Positions 44,029 to 53,601 of a stretch of DNA of 64,000 nt are shown piece by piece; the first letter of the stretch is position 1, and each line of letters begins with the position of its first letter. Location: positions 83,296-147,295 of the forward strand of contig NZ_SCVE01000016.1 of assembly GCF_004297105.1 (NCBI RefSeq). The letters are read 5' to 3'. Under the pieces are notes generated by a model. That model searched no databases, had not been told where the DNA came from, and worked only from the letters and a program-made list of their open reading frames with translations. The stretch comes from Herbiconiux sp. (lineage in GTDB: Bacteria; Actinomycetota; Actinomycetes; Actinomycetales; Microbacteriaceae). A program made the translations under genes and the position numbers.

Positions 44029-44042
44029 TGCCGACGGCGAAC
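44029..44042 (+). promoter_or_regulatory. Candidate ClgR box upstream of clpP1P2
   Basis: TGCCGACGGCGAAC matches the actinobacterial ClgR activator motif core (CGCYNANRGCGWWS) with one mismatch in the first half-site, and lies 27 bases upstream of the -10 box at 44070, a suitable place for an activator. ClgR is known to activate clp genes in corynebacteria and mycobacteria; binding here is inferred. Confidence 0.4.
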
Positions 44043-44069
44043 ACGGGCCCCGCGCTGCGCCGCACCCAG

Positions 44070-44075
44070 TAGATT
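44070..44075 (+). promoter_or_regulatory. -10 box TAGATT of clpP1
   Basis: TAGATT lies 32 bases before ATG 44108, allowing a short leader with the Shine-Dalgarno TTGGAG at 44094-44099. Confidence 0.45.
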
Positions 44076-44107
44076 CAAACCACTGCAAGTGAATTGGAGC
44101 GACACAC

Positions 44108-44701
44108 ATGGCCGAAACGGCTCTCCCATCCAGCGTCTTCGACCGACTGCTGAAAGACAGGATCATCTGGCTCGGGTCCGAGGTTCGCGACGACAACGCG
44201 AACGAGATCTGCGCCAAGATCCTTCTGCTCGCAGCTGAAGACCCCGAGCGCGACATCTACCTCTACATCAACTCGCCCGGTGGCTCCATCACCGCCGGCA
44301 TGGCGATCTACGACACCATGAAGTTCGTTCCGAACGACATCGTGACCGTGGGCATCGGAATGGCCGCCTCGATGGGCCAGTTCCTCCTCACCTCCGGTAC
44401 CAAGGGCAAGCGCTACATCACGCCCAACGCCCGCGTGCTGCTGCACCAGCCGCACGGTGGCTTCGGCGGTACCTCCTCCGACATCCAGACCCAGGCGCAG
44501 CTCATCCTGAGCATGAAGCACACCCTGGCTCAGATCACCGCATCGCAGACGGGCAAGACCGTCGAGCAGGTCAACGAAGACGGTGACCGCGACCGCTGGT
44601 TCAGCGCCCAGGAGGCTCTGGAGTACGGCTTCGTCGACCACGTGCGCGAGTTCGCCACCGATGTCGTCGGCGGCGGCGGCACCATCGAAGCAGACAACTA
44701 G
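44108..44701 (+). CDS. clpP1: ATP-dependent Clp protease proteolytic subunit 1
   Basis: A 197-residue serine protease subunit. The catalytic Ser88 lies in [11 protein letters not shown] and His113 in [15 protein letters not shown]; the oxyanion region is [17 protein letters not shown]. In actinobacteria ClpP1 and ClpP2 form a mixed 14-mer that works with ClpX or ClpC1. It is followed 35 bases later by clpP2. Confidence 0.97.
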   Translation: MAETALPSSVFDRLLKDRIIWLGSEVRDDNANEICAKILLLAAEDPERDIYLYINSPGGSITAGMAIYDTMKFVPNDIVTVGIGMAASMGQFLLTSGTKGKRYITPNARVLLHQPHGGFGGTSSDIQTQAQLILSMKHTLAQITASQTGKTVEQVNEDGDRDRWFSAQEALEYGFVDHVREFATDVVGGGGTIEADN

Positions 44702-44736
44702 CACCGGATCTTTCGAGAGAACAGGTAAAAGAGAAC

Positions 44737-45402
44737 ATGGAAACCCCCACCCTCGGTGCGAGCGCCTACGGCAACGGCACGATGCCGTCGAGCCGCTACA
44801 TCCTCCCCACCTTCGAGGAGCGCACGGCCTACGGCTTCAAGCGTCAGGACCCCTACGCGAAGCTCTTCGAAGACCGCATCATCTTCCTCGGCGTGCAGAT
44901 CGACGACGCCTCGGCCGATGACATCATGGCCCAGCTGCTCGTGCTCGAGTCGCAGGACCCCGACCGCGACATCGAGATGTACATCAACTCTCCCGGTGGC
45001 TCGTTCACCGCGATGACCGCGATCTACGACACGATGCAGTACGTGCGTCCGCAGATCCAGACGGTGTGCCTCGGCCAGGCGGCATCCGCTGCGGCCGTGC
45101 TGCTCGCCGCCGGAACCCCGGGCAAGCGTCTCGCCCTGCCGAACGCGCGCATCCTCATCCACCAGCCGGCCACCGGCCAGGGTGGCGGCCAGGCCTCCGA
45201 CATCGAGATCCAGGCCCGCGAGATCCTGCGCATGCGCGGATGGCTCGAGAACACGCTCTCGCACCACTCCAACCGCACCCTCGAGCAGGTGAACAAGGAC
45301 ATCGACCGCGACAAGATCCTCTCGGCCGATGAGGCTCTCGAGTACGGTCTGATCGACCAGGTGCTCTCCTCGCGCAAGAACGTGCCCGCCCTCGCCGGCT
45401 GA
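44737..45402 (+). CDS. clpP2: ATP-dependent Clp protease proteolytic subunit 2
   Basis: A 221-residue partner subunit with Ser117 in [15 protein letters not shown], His142 in [20 protein letters not shown], and [18 protein letters not shown]. An N-terminal extension of about 20 residues before [13 protein letters not shown] may be processed, as in other actinobacterial ClpP2 proteins. The downstream AAA ATPase gene begins 8 bases after its stop. Confidence 0.97.
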   Translation: METPTLGASAYGNGTMPSSRYILPTFEERTAYGFKRQDPYAKLFEDRIIFLGVQIDDASADDIMAQLLVLESQDPDRDIEMYINSPGGSFTAMTAIYDTMQYVRPQIQTVCLGQAASAAAVLLAAGTPGKRLALPNARILIHQPATGQGGGQASDIEIQAREILRMRGWLENTLSHHSNRTLEQVNKDIDRDKILSADEALEYGLIDQVLSSRKNVPALAG

Positions 45403-45410
45403 CACCTTCC

Positions 45411-46157
45411 ATGCACCACGCCGGTTCGTCTGACGACTGGCTGACCGACAGCCGGGCCATCCGCGGAGTCTCGTTCTTCGCGGATGCCCCGGCTGTTCCG
45501 CATTCCTGGCCCATGACGGTGCCGGCGATCGCGCAGTTGGCGGAGGGGCTCGAGTTCGAGCCGGGTGTCACCTTCCTCGTGGGGGAGAACGGCAGTGGCA
45601 AGTCGACGCTGCTCGAGGGCATCGCGATGGCGTTCGGCTTCCCGGCCGAGGGCGGCAGCCGCAACGGCGGCGCGTCGACGCGCGCGAGCGAGTCCCCGCT
45701 CGGCGACTGGCTGAAGATCGACCGAGGGTTGGTGGCCCCGCGCTGGGGCTTCTTCCTCCGCGCCGAGACCATGCACGGCTACTACAGCTATCTCGAGGCT
45801 CTGCCCGATTCGCCCGACCGCGACCTGCACGAGATGAGCCACGGCGAATCGTTCCTCGCCCTGCTCGACCGCAAGATCGACTCGCCCGGCTTCTTCTGCC
45901 TCGACGAGCCGGAGGCCGCGCTCTCGTTCGGCTCGACGCTGCGCTTCATCGCCCAGCTCGACACCCTGGCGAAGGCCGGCGCGCAGATCGTGTGCGCCAC
46001 GCACTCGCCGGTGCTCGCGTCGCTGCCCGGTGCCACCATCCTCGAACTGGGGGAGTGGGGCATCCGCCGTTCGGAGTGGGACGACCTCGAACTCGTGCAG
46101 CACTGGCGCAGCTTCCTCGACTCCCCGCCCCGCTACCTGCGGCACCTGCTCGCCTGA
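45411..46157 (+). CDS. AAA-family ATPase (ABC/OLD-like, single domain)
   Basis: A 248-residue P-loop ATPase: Walker A FLVGENGSGKSTLLEGIA (G58-T66), a signature-like HEMSHGESFLALL, Walker B GFFCLDEPEAALSF and switch region IVCATHSPVLASLPGATILEL. This is the small AAA_21/ABC-ATPase type related to OLD nucleases and RecF but lacking a nuclease domain. Function unknown. It is wedged between clpP2 and clpX on the same strand, so it shares their context, but the clpX gene has its own promoter. Confidence 0.82.
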   Translation: MHHAGSSDDWLTDSRAIRGVSFFADAPAVPHSWPMTVPAIAQLAEGLEFEPGVTFLVGENGSGKSTLLEGIAMAFGFPAEGGSRNGGASTRASESPLGDWLKIDRGLVAPRWGFFLRAETMHGYYSYLEALPDSPDRDLHEMSHGESFLALLDRKIDSPGFFCLDEPEAALSFGSTLRFIAQLDTLAKAGAQIVCATHSPVLASLPGATILELGEWGIRRSEWDDLELVQHWRSFLDSPPRYLRHLLA

Positions 46158-46245
46158 CCGCGAGCCCGGATGCCGCCGCGTCACGCGTCTGCACACCCAT
46201 CGGCGAGATTCCTGCGTGGTGTCGATGTGTGTCGGGCGTTCGGGT

Positions 46246-46251
46246 TAGGCT
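46246..46251 (+). promoter_or_regulatory. -10 box TAGGCT of clpX
   Basis: TAGGCT lies 30 bases before ATG 46282 with Shine-Dalgarno GAGGAG between. Confidence 0.45.
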
Positions 46252-46281
46252 CGACAGAACACATCGAAGAGGAGACTGGGG

Positions 46282-47559
46282 ATGGCACGCATAGGAGAGA
46301 GCGCCGACCTACTCAAGTGCTCGTTCTGCGGAAAGAGCCAGAAGCAGGTTCAGCAGCTCATCGCCGGTCCCGGTGTGTACATCTGCGACGAGTGCGTCGA
46401 GCTGTGCAACGAGATCATCGAAGAACGTCTGTCCGAGGCCAGCGAAGAGGCGGCCGGCGAATTCGAACTGCCGAAGCCGAAAGAGATCTACAACTTCCTC
46501 GAGGAGTACGTCATCGGTCAGGATGCCGCGAAGCGCGCCCTCTCCGTCGCCGTGTACAACCACTACAAGCGCACCCGCGCCCGCACCGCCATCGTCTCGG
46601 CTGAGGCGCAGGCCTCCGAGGTCGAGATCGCCAAGAGCAACATCCTGCTCATCGGGCCCACCGGATGCGGCAAGACCTACCTCGCTCAGACGCTGGCCAA
46701 ACGCCTCAACGTGCCGTTCGCGGTCGCCGATGCCACGGCCCTCACCGAGGCGGGTTACGTCGGTGAAGACGTCGAGAACATCCTGCTGAAGCTCATCCAG
46801 GCCGCCGACTACGACGTCAAGAGGGCCGAGACCGGCATCATCTACATCGACGAGGTCGACAAGATCGCCCGCAAGGCCGAGAACCCGTCGATCACCCGCG
46901 ATGTCTCCGGCGAGGGCGTGCAGCAGGCGCTGCTGAAGATCCTCGAGGGCACGGTCGCCAGCGTTCCGCCGCAGGGTGGGCGCAAGCATCCGCATCAGGA
47001 GTTCATCCAGATCGACACCACGAACGTGCTGTTCATCGTGGCGGGCGCGTTCGCCGGGCTCGAAGAGATCATCTCGCAGCGCGCCGGCCGTCGCGGCATC
47101 GGCTTCAACTCCCCGCTCTACAGCAAGAAGGCCGAGGCGAACCTCTTCGGCGAGGTGCTCCCCGAAGACCTGCACAAGTTCGGTCTCATCCCCGAGTTCA
47201 TCGGCCGGCTCCCCGTGGTCACCACGGTCACGCCGCTCGACCAGGCCGCGCTCATGCAGATCCTCACCGTGCCGCGCAACGCGCTCGTGCGGCAGTACCA
47301 GCGCATGTTCGAGCTCGACGGGGTCGAGCTCGACTTCGAGACCGACGCCCTCGAAGCCATCGCCGACCTGGCCGTGCTGCGGCAGACGGGTGCTCGCGGT
47401 CTGCGCGCCATCATGGAGGAGGTGCTCGGGCCCATCATGTTCGAGGTTCCCTCCACCGACGAGGTGGCCCGGGTCATCGTCACCCGCGAAGCCGTGCTCG
47501 AGAACGCCGCGCCCACCATTGTGGCGCGCAAGCCGCGCCGCGAAGAGAAGTCCGCCTAG
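46282..47559 (+). CDS. clpX: ATP-dependent Clp protease ATP-binding subunit ClpX
   Basis: A 425-residue AAA+ unfoldase that recognises tagged proteins and feeds them to ClpP1P2. The N-terminal zinc-binding domain uses Cys13, Cys16, Cys35 and Cys38. Walker A GPTGCGKT is at residues 125-132, Walker [12 protein letters not shown], pore loop GYVGED, and sensor [14 protein letters not shown]. Length is standard. Confidence 0.97.
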   Translation: MARIGESADLLKCSFCGKSQKQVQQLIAGPGVYICDECVELCNEIIEERLSEASEEAAGEFELPKPKEIYNFLEEYVIGQDAAKRALSVAVYNHYKRTRARTAIVSAEAQASEVEIAKSNILLIGPTGCGKTYLAQTLAKRLNVPFAVADATALTEAGYVGEDVENILLKLIQAADYDVKRAETGIIYIDEVDKIARKAENPSITRDVSGEGVQQALLKILEGTVASVPPQGGRKHPHQEFIQIDTTNVLFIVAGAFAGLEEIISQRAGRRGIGFNSPLYSKKAEANLFGEVLPEDLHKFGLIPEFIGRLPVVTTVTPLDQAALMQILTVPRNALVRQYQRMFELDGVELDFETDALEAIADLAVLRQTGARGLRAIMEEVLGPIMFEVPSTDEVARVIVTREAVLENAAPTIVARKPRREEKSA

Positions 47560-47610
47560 CCCGTCACGGCGGCACCACGGCCCCGCCGCCGAGGTGCTCG
47601 TGCACGTGAA

Positions 47611-48804
47611 GTGATCTCCGGGGGAGACACGCTCATCATCCAGCCCATCTCCGCCGGCATCGTCTCGGCCATCACCGGGTTCGCGAGCTCGTTCGTTCTC
47701 GTCGTCGCCGGTCTTCAAGCCGTCGGCGCCACCGAGCGCCAGGCGGCCAGCGGGCTCCTCGCCGTCTGCATCATCAGTGGCCTCTGCTGCATCGTGCTCG
47801 CCCTGACGTTCCGCCTGCCGATCTCGTTCGCGTGGTCGACTCCCGGCGCCGCTCTGCTGGTGGCCGCGGCGGCGACGACGGATGATTTCGCGGCGGCCAC
47901 CGGCGCGTTCCTCGTGTGCGGTGCCCTCATCCTGCTCTGCGGGCTCTGGCCGGCTCTCGGCCGGGCGATCACGAGCATCCCGAGACCCCTGGCGAGCGCG
48001 ATGCTCGCGGGCATCCTGTTCCCGATCTGTGTGGCACCCATCACCGCGGCCGTCGAGATCCCCTGGCTCGCCCTGCCCGTGATCGTCGCGTGGCTGATCT
48101 GTTTCCGCTTCGCGCCGCGCTGGGCGGTGCCGGTCGCCATGGTGGTGGCCGCGGTGGGTATCGGGATCACGGCGGGCACCGACTGGCTGTCGCGGGTCTC
48201 GCTGGTTCCGCAGGTGGAGTTCGTGGTACCGCACTTCGATCCGCTGGTGATCGTGAGCCTGGGCCTGCCCCTGTTCATCGTCACCATGGCGGGCCAGAAC
48301 GTGCCCGGCTTCGCCGTCATGTCGACGCTCGGCTACACCGTTCCGGCACGGCCGCCGCTCGTGGCCTCGGGCGTCGGAACGATGGTCGCCTCGTTCTTCG
48401 GGGGCCACGCGGTGAACCTCTCGGCCATCACGGCCGCGATCATGGCCGGCCCCGACTCGCATCCCGACCGCTCCAAGCGCTGGATCGCCACCGTCACGAA
48501 CGGCATCGGCTTCATCGTGTTCGGCCTCGCCGCCGGGTTCGCCACGGCGCTGATCTCCGCAGCGCCGCCGATCCTCATCACGGCCGTCGCCGGGCTCGCG
48601 CTGCTCGGCTCCCTCGTCACGGCGGTGGCGGCCGCGATCGAGGTGCCGGCCCACCGCATCCCTGCCATCGCCACCTTCCTGGTGACCGCATCCGGAATCG
48701 TGGTGGTGAGCATCGGATCGGCGTTCTGGGGATTGCTCGTCGGCGGTGTGGTCATGGCGTGGAGCGCCTTCCCCCGGCGTCGCGATCGGCGGGCCGTAGG
48801 CTGA
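47611..48804 (+). CDS. BenE-family (benzoate:H+ symporter-like) transporter
   Basis: A 397-residue integral membrane protein with about 11-12 hydrophobic segments. IISGLCCIVLALTFRLPISFAWSTPGAALL, SAMLAGILFPICVAPI, FIVTMAGQNVPGFAVMSTLGY and FFGGHAVNLSAITAAI match the BenE/NCS2-like family with its re-entrant PGAALL and AVNLSAIT segments. Substrate inferred as an aromatic acid; uncertain. Start GTG 47611 lacks a good ribosome binding site, so a nearby downstream start is possible. Confidence 0.88.
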   Translation: MISGGDTLIIQPISAGIVSAITGFASSFVLVVAGLQAVGATERQAASGLLAVCIISGLCCIVLALTFRLPISFAWSTPGAALLVAAAATTDDFAAATGAFLVCGALILLCGLWPALGRAITSIPRPLASAMLAGILFPICVAPITAAVEIPWLALPVIVAWLICFRFAPRWAVPVAMVVAAVGIGITAGTDWLSRVSLVPQVEFVVPHFDPLVIVSLGLPLFIVTMAGQNVPGFAVMSTLGYTVPARPPLVASGVGTMVASFFGGHAVNLSAITAAIMAGPDSHPDRSKRWIATVTNGIGFIVFGLAAGFATALISAAPPILITAVAGLALLGSLVTAVAAAIEVPAHRIPAIATFLVTASGIVVVSIGSAFWGLLVGGVVMAWSAFPRRRDRRAVG

Positions 48805-48835
48805 GGGGCGAGAGTCGAGGGCAGAGGGGTTCGTC

Positions 48836-49813
48836 ATGCAGCACGTGCGGTTAGGTGATTCCGGGCTGAAGGTCTCGCAGATCGTGCTGGGGTGCATGAG
48901 CTACGGAGAATCGTCGCGGGGCACCCATCCGTGGACCCTCTCCGAGGCCGAGTCGCGCCCGTTCTTCATCTCGGCCTTCGAGGCGGGTATCACCACGTTC
49001 GACACGGCCGACATGTACTCCGACGGCACCAGTGAGGAGTTCACCGGGCGGATGCTGGGCGAGCTCGCTCCACGCGACCAGGTGGAGATCGCCACGAAGG
49101 TGTACTGGCCGACGGGCTCGGGGCCGAACGATCGCGGGCTGTCGCGCAAGCACATTATGGCGGCCATCGAGGCAAGCCTGAGGCGGCTCGGCACCGACTA
49201 CGTCGATCTCTACCAGATCCACCGGTGGGACGACGAGACGCCGATCGAGGAGACGATGGAGGCTCTGCACGACGTGGTGAAGGCCGGCAAGGCGCGCTAC
49301 ATCGGTGCCTCGTCGATGTGGGCGTGGCAGTTCGCGAAGGCGCAGCACGTCGCCGCCTCGAACGGCTGGACCCGGTTCGTGAGCATGCAGGACCAGTACA
49401 ACCTGCTGCAGCGCGAGGAGGAGCGGGAGATGCATCCGCTCGTCGCCGACCAGGGCGTGGGGGTGCTCCCGTGGAGCCCGCTGGCGCGCGGCCGGCTGAC
49501 CCGGCCCTGGGGCGAGGAGACGGCGCGCACGTCGACCGATGAGGTCACGAAGTCGATGTACGGTCAGGCCGAGGCCGCCGACCGGGCGATCGTGGACGCG
49601 GTCGGACGCGTCGCCGAGGCCCGCGGCGTCAGTCGTGCGCAGGTCGCCCTCGCCTGGGTGCGCCAGCAGCCGGTTGTGACAGCCCCCATCGTGGGCGCGA
49701 CGAAACCGCATCACCTCGACGACGCGGTGGCCTCGCTGTCGCTCGACCTCGCGCCCGATGAACTCGCAGCCCTCGAAGCGCCCTACACCCCGCGCAATCC
49801 CGAAGGATTCTGA
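48836..49813 (+). CDS. Aldo/keto reductase
   Basis: A 325-residue NADPH-dependent reductase with the AKR fold: TFDTADMYSDGTSEEFTG (catalytic Asp/Tyr), IATKVYWPTG (Lys), DLYQIHRWDDETPIEETM (His), YIGASSMWAWQF, FVSMQDQYNLLQREEEREM, GVLPWSPLARGRL and TAPIVGATKPHHLDDAV (cofactor). It resembles the YajO/Tas branch. Physiological substrate unknown. AGAGGGG lies upstream of ATG 48836. Confidence 0.92.
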   Translation: MQHVRLGDSGLKVSQIVLGCMSYGESSRGTHPWTLSEAESRPFFISAFEAGITTFDTADMYSDGTSEEFTGRMLGELAPRDQVEIATKVYWPTGSGPNDRGLSRKHIMAAIEASLRRLGTDYVDLYQIHRWDDETPIEETMEALHDVVKAGKARYIGASSMWAWQFAKAQHVAASNGWTRFVSMQDQYNLLQREEEREMHPLVADQGVGVLPWSPLARGRLTRPWGEETARTSTDEVTKSMYGQAEAADRAIVDAVGRVAEARGVSRAQVALAWVRQQPVVTAPIVGATKPHHLDDAVASLSLDLAPDELAALEAPYTPRNPEGF

Positions 49814-49817
49814 CCGG

Positions 49818-50066
49818 TCAGGAGCCCGGAGTCACCACGGCGGAGTCGTCGTCGGCGTCGTACTCGATCACCGTCTCGTCGTCGAGTTCGACGACCGGCT
49901 TGCCCTCGAGCCAGGTGAGGGTCCAGCTCCACTCGCCGGCCGCGGCCACGCCCTGCTCGGCGAGTTCGCCTTCGACCTCGTACACGGCGTCGATCACGGC
50001 CTGGGGGAGGCGCGACGGCGGTTCGTCGCCCACCAGCCAGCGGGTTCCGAGTTGGATCATCATCAC
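49818..50066 (-). CDS. Small acidic hypothetical protein
   Basis: An 82-residue acidic protein (RWLVGDEPPSRLPQAVIDAVYEVEGEL, WSWTLTWLEGKPVVELDDETVIEYDADDD). No family recognised. It starts at GTG 50066, overlapping the GNAT stop as GTGA (ATG 50063 is an alternative), and is the last gene of the valS operon. It ends 4 bases from the convergent aldo/keto reductase stop. Confidence 0.65.
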   Translation of the reverse strand: MMMIQLGTRWLVGDEPPSRLPQAVIDAVYEVEGELAEQGVAAAGEWSWTLTWLEGKPVVELDDETVIEYDADDDSAVVTPGS

Positions 50067-50506
50067 AGCGCCTTGTCGTAGGTGACCCAGTGGGTCTTCT
50101 CGGCCACGGTCTTGTAGAGCGAGCGCGCCGTCTCGTTGTCTTTCGCCGTGATCCAGCGCACCACGCTCGCGCCACGCTGACGGCCGATGGCCGCCACGGC
50201 CTCGATCAACGCGGTCGCGATGCCCTGTCCCCGGCGCTCCGGCACGACGAAGAGATCGTCGATGTAGAGGCCGCGGCTGCCCGCGAGCGGGCGGGCGAAC
50301 GCGCGGAAGTGTGCAAGCCCGACGACGTCGTCACCATCGACCGCCACGAGGCACTCCACCTCGTTGGCGTCGTCGATGATCCAGCTCCACACGAGCACGG
50401 CCTTCTCATCGTTCAGCGGGGTCTCGTAGAACTCCGCGTATCCGGTGTAGACGGCGTGCCACGGGAAGAACTCCCCGTGCGCTACTGGTCGGACCTCGAT
50501 CGGCAT
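50063..50506 (-). CDS. GNAT-family N-acetyltransferase
   Basis: A 147-residue acetyl-CoA-dependent acetyltransferase. The acetyl-CoA pyrophosphate-binding motif A is LYIDDLFVVPERRGQGIATALIEAV (RRGQGIA), with VDGDDVVGLAHF before it and SVVRWITAKDNETARSLY after. I start at ATG 50506 (MPIEVRPV) with AGGAGG 5 bases upstream; ATG 50524, which overlaps the valS stop as ATGA, is equally well placed. Substrate unknown. Confidence 0.87.
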   Translation of the reverse strand: MPIEVRPVAHGEFFPWHAVYTGYAEFYETPLNDEKAVLVWSWIIDDANEVECLVAVDGDDVVGLAHFRAFARPLAGSRGLYIDDLFVVPERRGQGIATALIEAVAAIGRQRGASVVRWITAKDNETARSLYKTVAEKTHWVTYDKAL

Positions 50507-50520
50507 CGTCGCCTCCTGGC

Positions 50521-53139
50521 TCATACGGTGCCCTCCGTCTTCTCTTCGGGCGCTAGAACTATATCGCTCACCAGCAGTTCTTCTGCGGAGGCGAAGCCGA
50601 GCTCGGCGATCCGGCCCACGGCGCGCAGGTCGGCGGCAGCGAGCTCGATCAGTGCGATCTCGGCCTCCGGGCCGGCGATCGTGGCCGAGGCGACCGGGGT
50701 CTTCTGAGATGCCTTGGCGTCGGTCTTCGCGCGACGGATGCCCACGAGGGCTTTCGAGGCGAGCGGCAGCAGCCCGGCGTGCTGGGGGAGCGTCGCCGTG
50801 ACGCCCGAGGGCAGCGCGGCGGAGACGGATGAGGGCCACGGGGCGGTGTGCACGGATCCCTCATGCGTCCACGACCACACCTCTTCGGTGGCGAACGGCA
50901 GGTAGGGGGCGAACAGCCGCAGCAGCACGTCGATCGCGGTCTGCAGCGCCAGCACGGCGGAAGCCTTACCCGCGGGCTCGGACTCCTCGCGGTAGGCGCG
51001 CTCCTTGACGAGTTCGAGGTAGTCGTCGCAGAACGTCCAGAAGAACGTCTCGGTCACCTCGAGGGCGCGGGCGTGGTCGTAGTTCGCCAGGGCGGCCGTG
51101 GCCGTGCGCACGACCTCGTCGAGCTCGCTCAGCATGCTGAGGTCGATCGGCTCGCTGACCGCCGTGTGACCGGTCGGCAGCTCGAAGCCGTAGACGAACT
51201 TGGCCGCATTGAGGATCTTGATGGCGAGACGGCGCCCGATCTTGATCTGCGTGGGGTTCTTCTCGTCGAAGGCCGCATCCGTGCCGAGGCGCGAGGAGGC
51301 GGCCCAGTAGCGCACCGCATCGGAGCCGTGGGCGGCCAGGATGTCGGCGGGCGTCACCACATTGCCCTTCGACTTCGACATCTTCTTGCGGTCGGGGTCG
51401 ACGATGAAGCCCGAGAGCGCGGCGTGCGCCCAGGGCTTCTCGTTCGTCTCGAGCGTGGAGCGCAGCATCGTGGAGAACAGCCAGGTGCGGATGATGTCCT
51501 GCCCCTGGGGCCGCAGGTCGAACGGGAACACGCTCGCATAGAGCTCGGGGTCGCGCTCCCAGCCGCCCGCGAGCTGCGGGGTGAGCGAGGAGGTGGCCCA
51601 GGTGTCCATCACGTCGACCTCGCCCTGGAAGCCGCCGGGCACCCCGCGCTGGTCTTCGGTGTAGCCGGGGGCGGCATCCGACGACGGATCGACGGGCAGG
51701 AGGTCGCGGGTGGCCACGATCGGGCTGTCGAAGACCGGGTTGCCGTCGCCGTCGAGCGGGTACCAGACGGGGAGAGGCACGCCGAAGAAGCGCTGGCGCG
51801 AGATGAGCCAGTCGCCCGTGAGGCCGCCCACCCAGTTCTCGTAACGCACCTTCATGAACTCCGGGTGCCAGTCGAGCTCGGATCCGAGCTCGAGCAGGCG
51901 AGCCCGCAGCTGCTCGTCGCGCGCACCGTTGCGGATGTACCACTGGCGTGTCGACACGATCTCGAGCGGACGGTCGCCCTTCTCGAAGAACTTCACCGGG
52001 TGCACGATCGGCTTCGGGTCGCCGATGAGCTCGCCCGTCTCGCGGAGCAGTTCGACGATGGCCTGCTTGGCCGAGAACACCGTCTTGCCGGCGAGCTGCG
52101 CATACGCGGCACGGCCGGCTTCCGACTCGATGGCCGCGGGGGCTTCGCTCACGATTCGCCCGTCGAAGCCGATGATGGCGCGGTTCGGCAGGTCGAGGTC
52201 ACGCCACCAGATCACGTCGGTGAGGTCACCGAACGTGCAGATCATGGCGATGCCCGAGCCCTTGTCGGCCTGGGCCAGGTGGTGGGCCACGACGGGCACC
52301 TCCACGCCGAACACGGGGGTGGTGACCGTGGTGCCGAAGAGCGGCTTGTAGCGCTCGTCATCCGGATGCGCCACCAGCGCCACGCACGCCGCCAGCAGCT
52401 CGGGGCGGGTGGTCTCGATGAACACCGGCGAGCCATCGGGCTTGTGGAACTCGAGGCGGTGGTAGGCGCCGGGCTGCTCTTTGTCTTCGAGCTCGGCCTG
52501 GGCCACGGCGGTGCGGAAGGTCACGTCCCAGAGCGTGGGAGCCATGGCCTGGTAGGCCTCGCCGCGCTCGATGTTGCGCAGGAACGCGAGCTGCGAGGCG
52601 GCCTGTGACTCGCGCGAGATGGTGCGGTAGGTCTGGGTCCAGTCGACGGAGAGGCCGAGATCGCGCCAGAGCGTCTCGAACTGCTTCTCGTCTTCGACGG
52701 TGAGGATCTCGCAGAGCTCGATGAAGTTGCGGCGCGAGATGGGGATCTGGTCGGCCGCCTTCGACGACTTGTTGTCGCCGCCCTCGAAGGGCGGGGTGAA
52801 GTCGGGGTCGTAGGGCAGCGACGGGTCGCAGCGCACACCGTAGTAGTTCTGCACGCGGCGCTCGGTGGGGAGACCGTTGTCATCCCAGCCGATGGGGTAG
52901 AACACGCGCTTGCCGGCCATGCGCTGGTAGCGGGCGATCACATCCGTGTGCGTGTACGAGAACACGTGGCCGATGTGCAGCGAACCGGATGCGGTGGGCG
53001 GCGGGGTGTCGATCGAGTAGACCGTGTCGCGCGTGGCGCCCTCACGGTCGAACAGGTAGGTGCCCTGCTCGGTCCAGGTGGTGTCCCACTTCGACTCGAG
53101 CCCTTCGAGGGCGGGCTTGTCGGGCACGTTGGCAGACAT
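50521..53139 (-). CDS. valS: Valyl-tRNA synthetase
   Basis: An 872-residue class I synthetase that charges tRNA-Val and edits mischarged threonine. HIGH is at residues 55-58 (GSLHIGHVFSYTHTD); KMSKS is in DRKKMSKSKGNVVTPADIL. The editing domain contains FIETTRPELLAACVALVAHPDDERY in two blocks. The start is ATG 53139 (MSANVPDK) with GGAGG 7 bases upstream; an in-frame codon at 53169 is disfavoured. First gene of valS-GNAT-small protein. Confidence 0.96.
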   Translation of the reverse strand: MSANVPDKPALEGLESKWDTTWTEQGTYLFDREGATRDTVYSIDTPPPTASGSLHIGHVFSYTHTDVIARYQRMAGKRVFYPIGWDDNGLPTERRVQNYYGVRCDPSLPYDPDFTPPFEGGDNKSSKAADQIPISRRNFIELCEILTVEDEKQFETLWRDLGLSVDWTQTYRTISRESQAASQLAFLRNIERGEAYQAMAPTLWDVTFRTAVAQAELEDKEQPGAYHRLEFHKPDGSPVFIETTRPELLAACVALVAHPDDERYKPLFGTTVTTPVFGVEVPVVAHHLAQADKGSGIAMICTFGDLTDVIWWRDLDLPNRAIIGFDGRIVSEAPAAIESEAGRAAYAQLAGKTVFSAKQAIVELLRETGELIGDPKPIVHPVKFFEKGDRPLEIVSTRQWYIRNGARDEQLRARLLELGSELDWHPEFMKVRYENWVGGLTGDWLISRQRFFGVPLPVWYPLDGDGNPVFDSPIVATRDLLPVDPSSDAAPGYTEDQRGVPGGFQGEVDVMDTWATSSLTPQLAGGWERDPELYASVFPFDLRPQGQDIIRTWLFSTMLRSTLETNEKPWAHAALSGFIVDPDRKKMSKSKGNVVTPADILAAHGSDAVRYWAASSRLGTDAAFDEKNPTQIKIGRRLAIKILNAAKFVYGFELPTGHTAVSEPIDLSMLSELDEVVRTATAALANYDHARALEVTETFFWTFCDDYLELVKERAYREESEPAGKASAVLALQTAIDVLLRLFAPYLPFATEEVWSWTHEGSVHTAPWPSSVSAALPSGVTATLPQHAGLLPLASKALVGIRRAKTDAKASQKTPVASATIAGPEAEIALIELAAADLRAVGRIAELGFASAEELLVSDIVLAPEEKTEGTV

Positions 53140-53164
53140 AGGGGAACCTCCTGGCGATATAGAC

Positions 53165-53400
53165 GGCACCGTGTCAGGTGGAGAGGTGCCTGAGTATTGA
53201 GAGTTAGTTTACTGCTGGTGGTTCGATGCCGCTGCGCGGCGTCGAACCACCAGGCGCCGCCGGTCCCCGCCCGGCGGCGCGCGTGCAGCCTTGCCAAGAC
53301 GAGTACGGCCCCCGGTTGTCGGTCACGTGACCGGGTAACTACGTGAATGAAGCAGACCGGGGCCGTATAGGGGGTCGGTCTGCCGCGTTTGCGTAGTTAC
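53165..53400 (-). promoter_or_regulatory. Structured leader region upstream of valS
   Basis: The gap between pckG and valS contains stacked inverted repeats: GGCACC/GGTGCC (53165-53190); a long stem CTGGTGGTTCGATGCCGC / GCGGCGTCGAACCACCAG (53215-53253); CGCCGCCGG/CCGGCGGCG (53256-53281); a perfect palindrome GGTCACGTGACC (53321-53332); GTAACTACG/CGTAGTTAC (53335-53343 with 53392-53400) enclosing GCAGACCG/CGGTCTGC; and a competing pair TACGGCCCCCGGT with ACCGGGGCCGTA (53304-53316, 53356-53367). The rest, to 53601, is GC-rich with no gene seen. Confidence 0.6.
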
Positions 53401-53601
53401 ACGGTGGGGACGCGTCGGTTTCACTGCCACAAAGGGGCCGCGCGCAGGAATGCTGCGGGCCGTTTTCAACGACCCAGGGTGAGCGCGCCGCCGCGGCAGC
53501 GACGGCACGCGAACATGTCGCGTCGCGCCGGGCAGGGACCGGCGCGACCCGCAGACGGCTGCGCCGCGAAGCGGCACAGCCGCCTGCGGCAGCAAGCACA
53601 G

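Noticed and set aside
53323..53595. Small minus-strand open frame after pckG
   Set aside because: It spans the inverted repeats of the valS leader, is Arg/Pro-rich and lacks a ribosome binding site or family resemblance.
53140..53601. T-box riboswitch for valS
   Set aside because: No specifier loop with a valine codon and no UGGNACC antiterminator sequence could be found, despite strong secondary structure.
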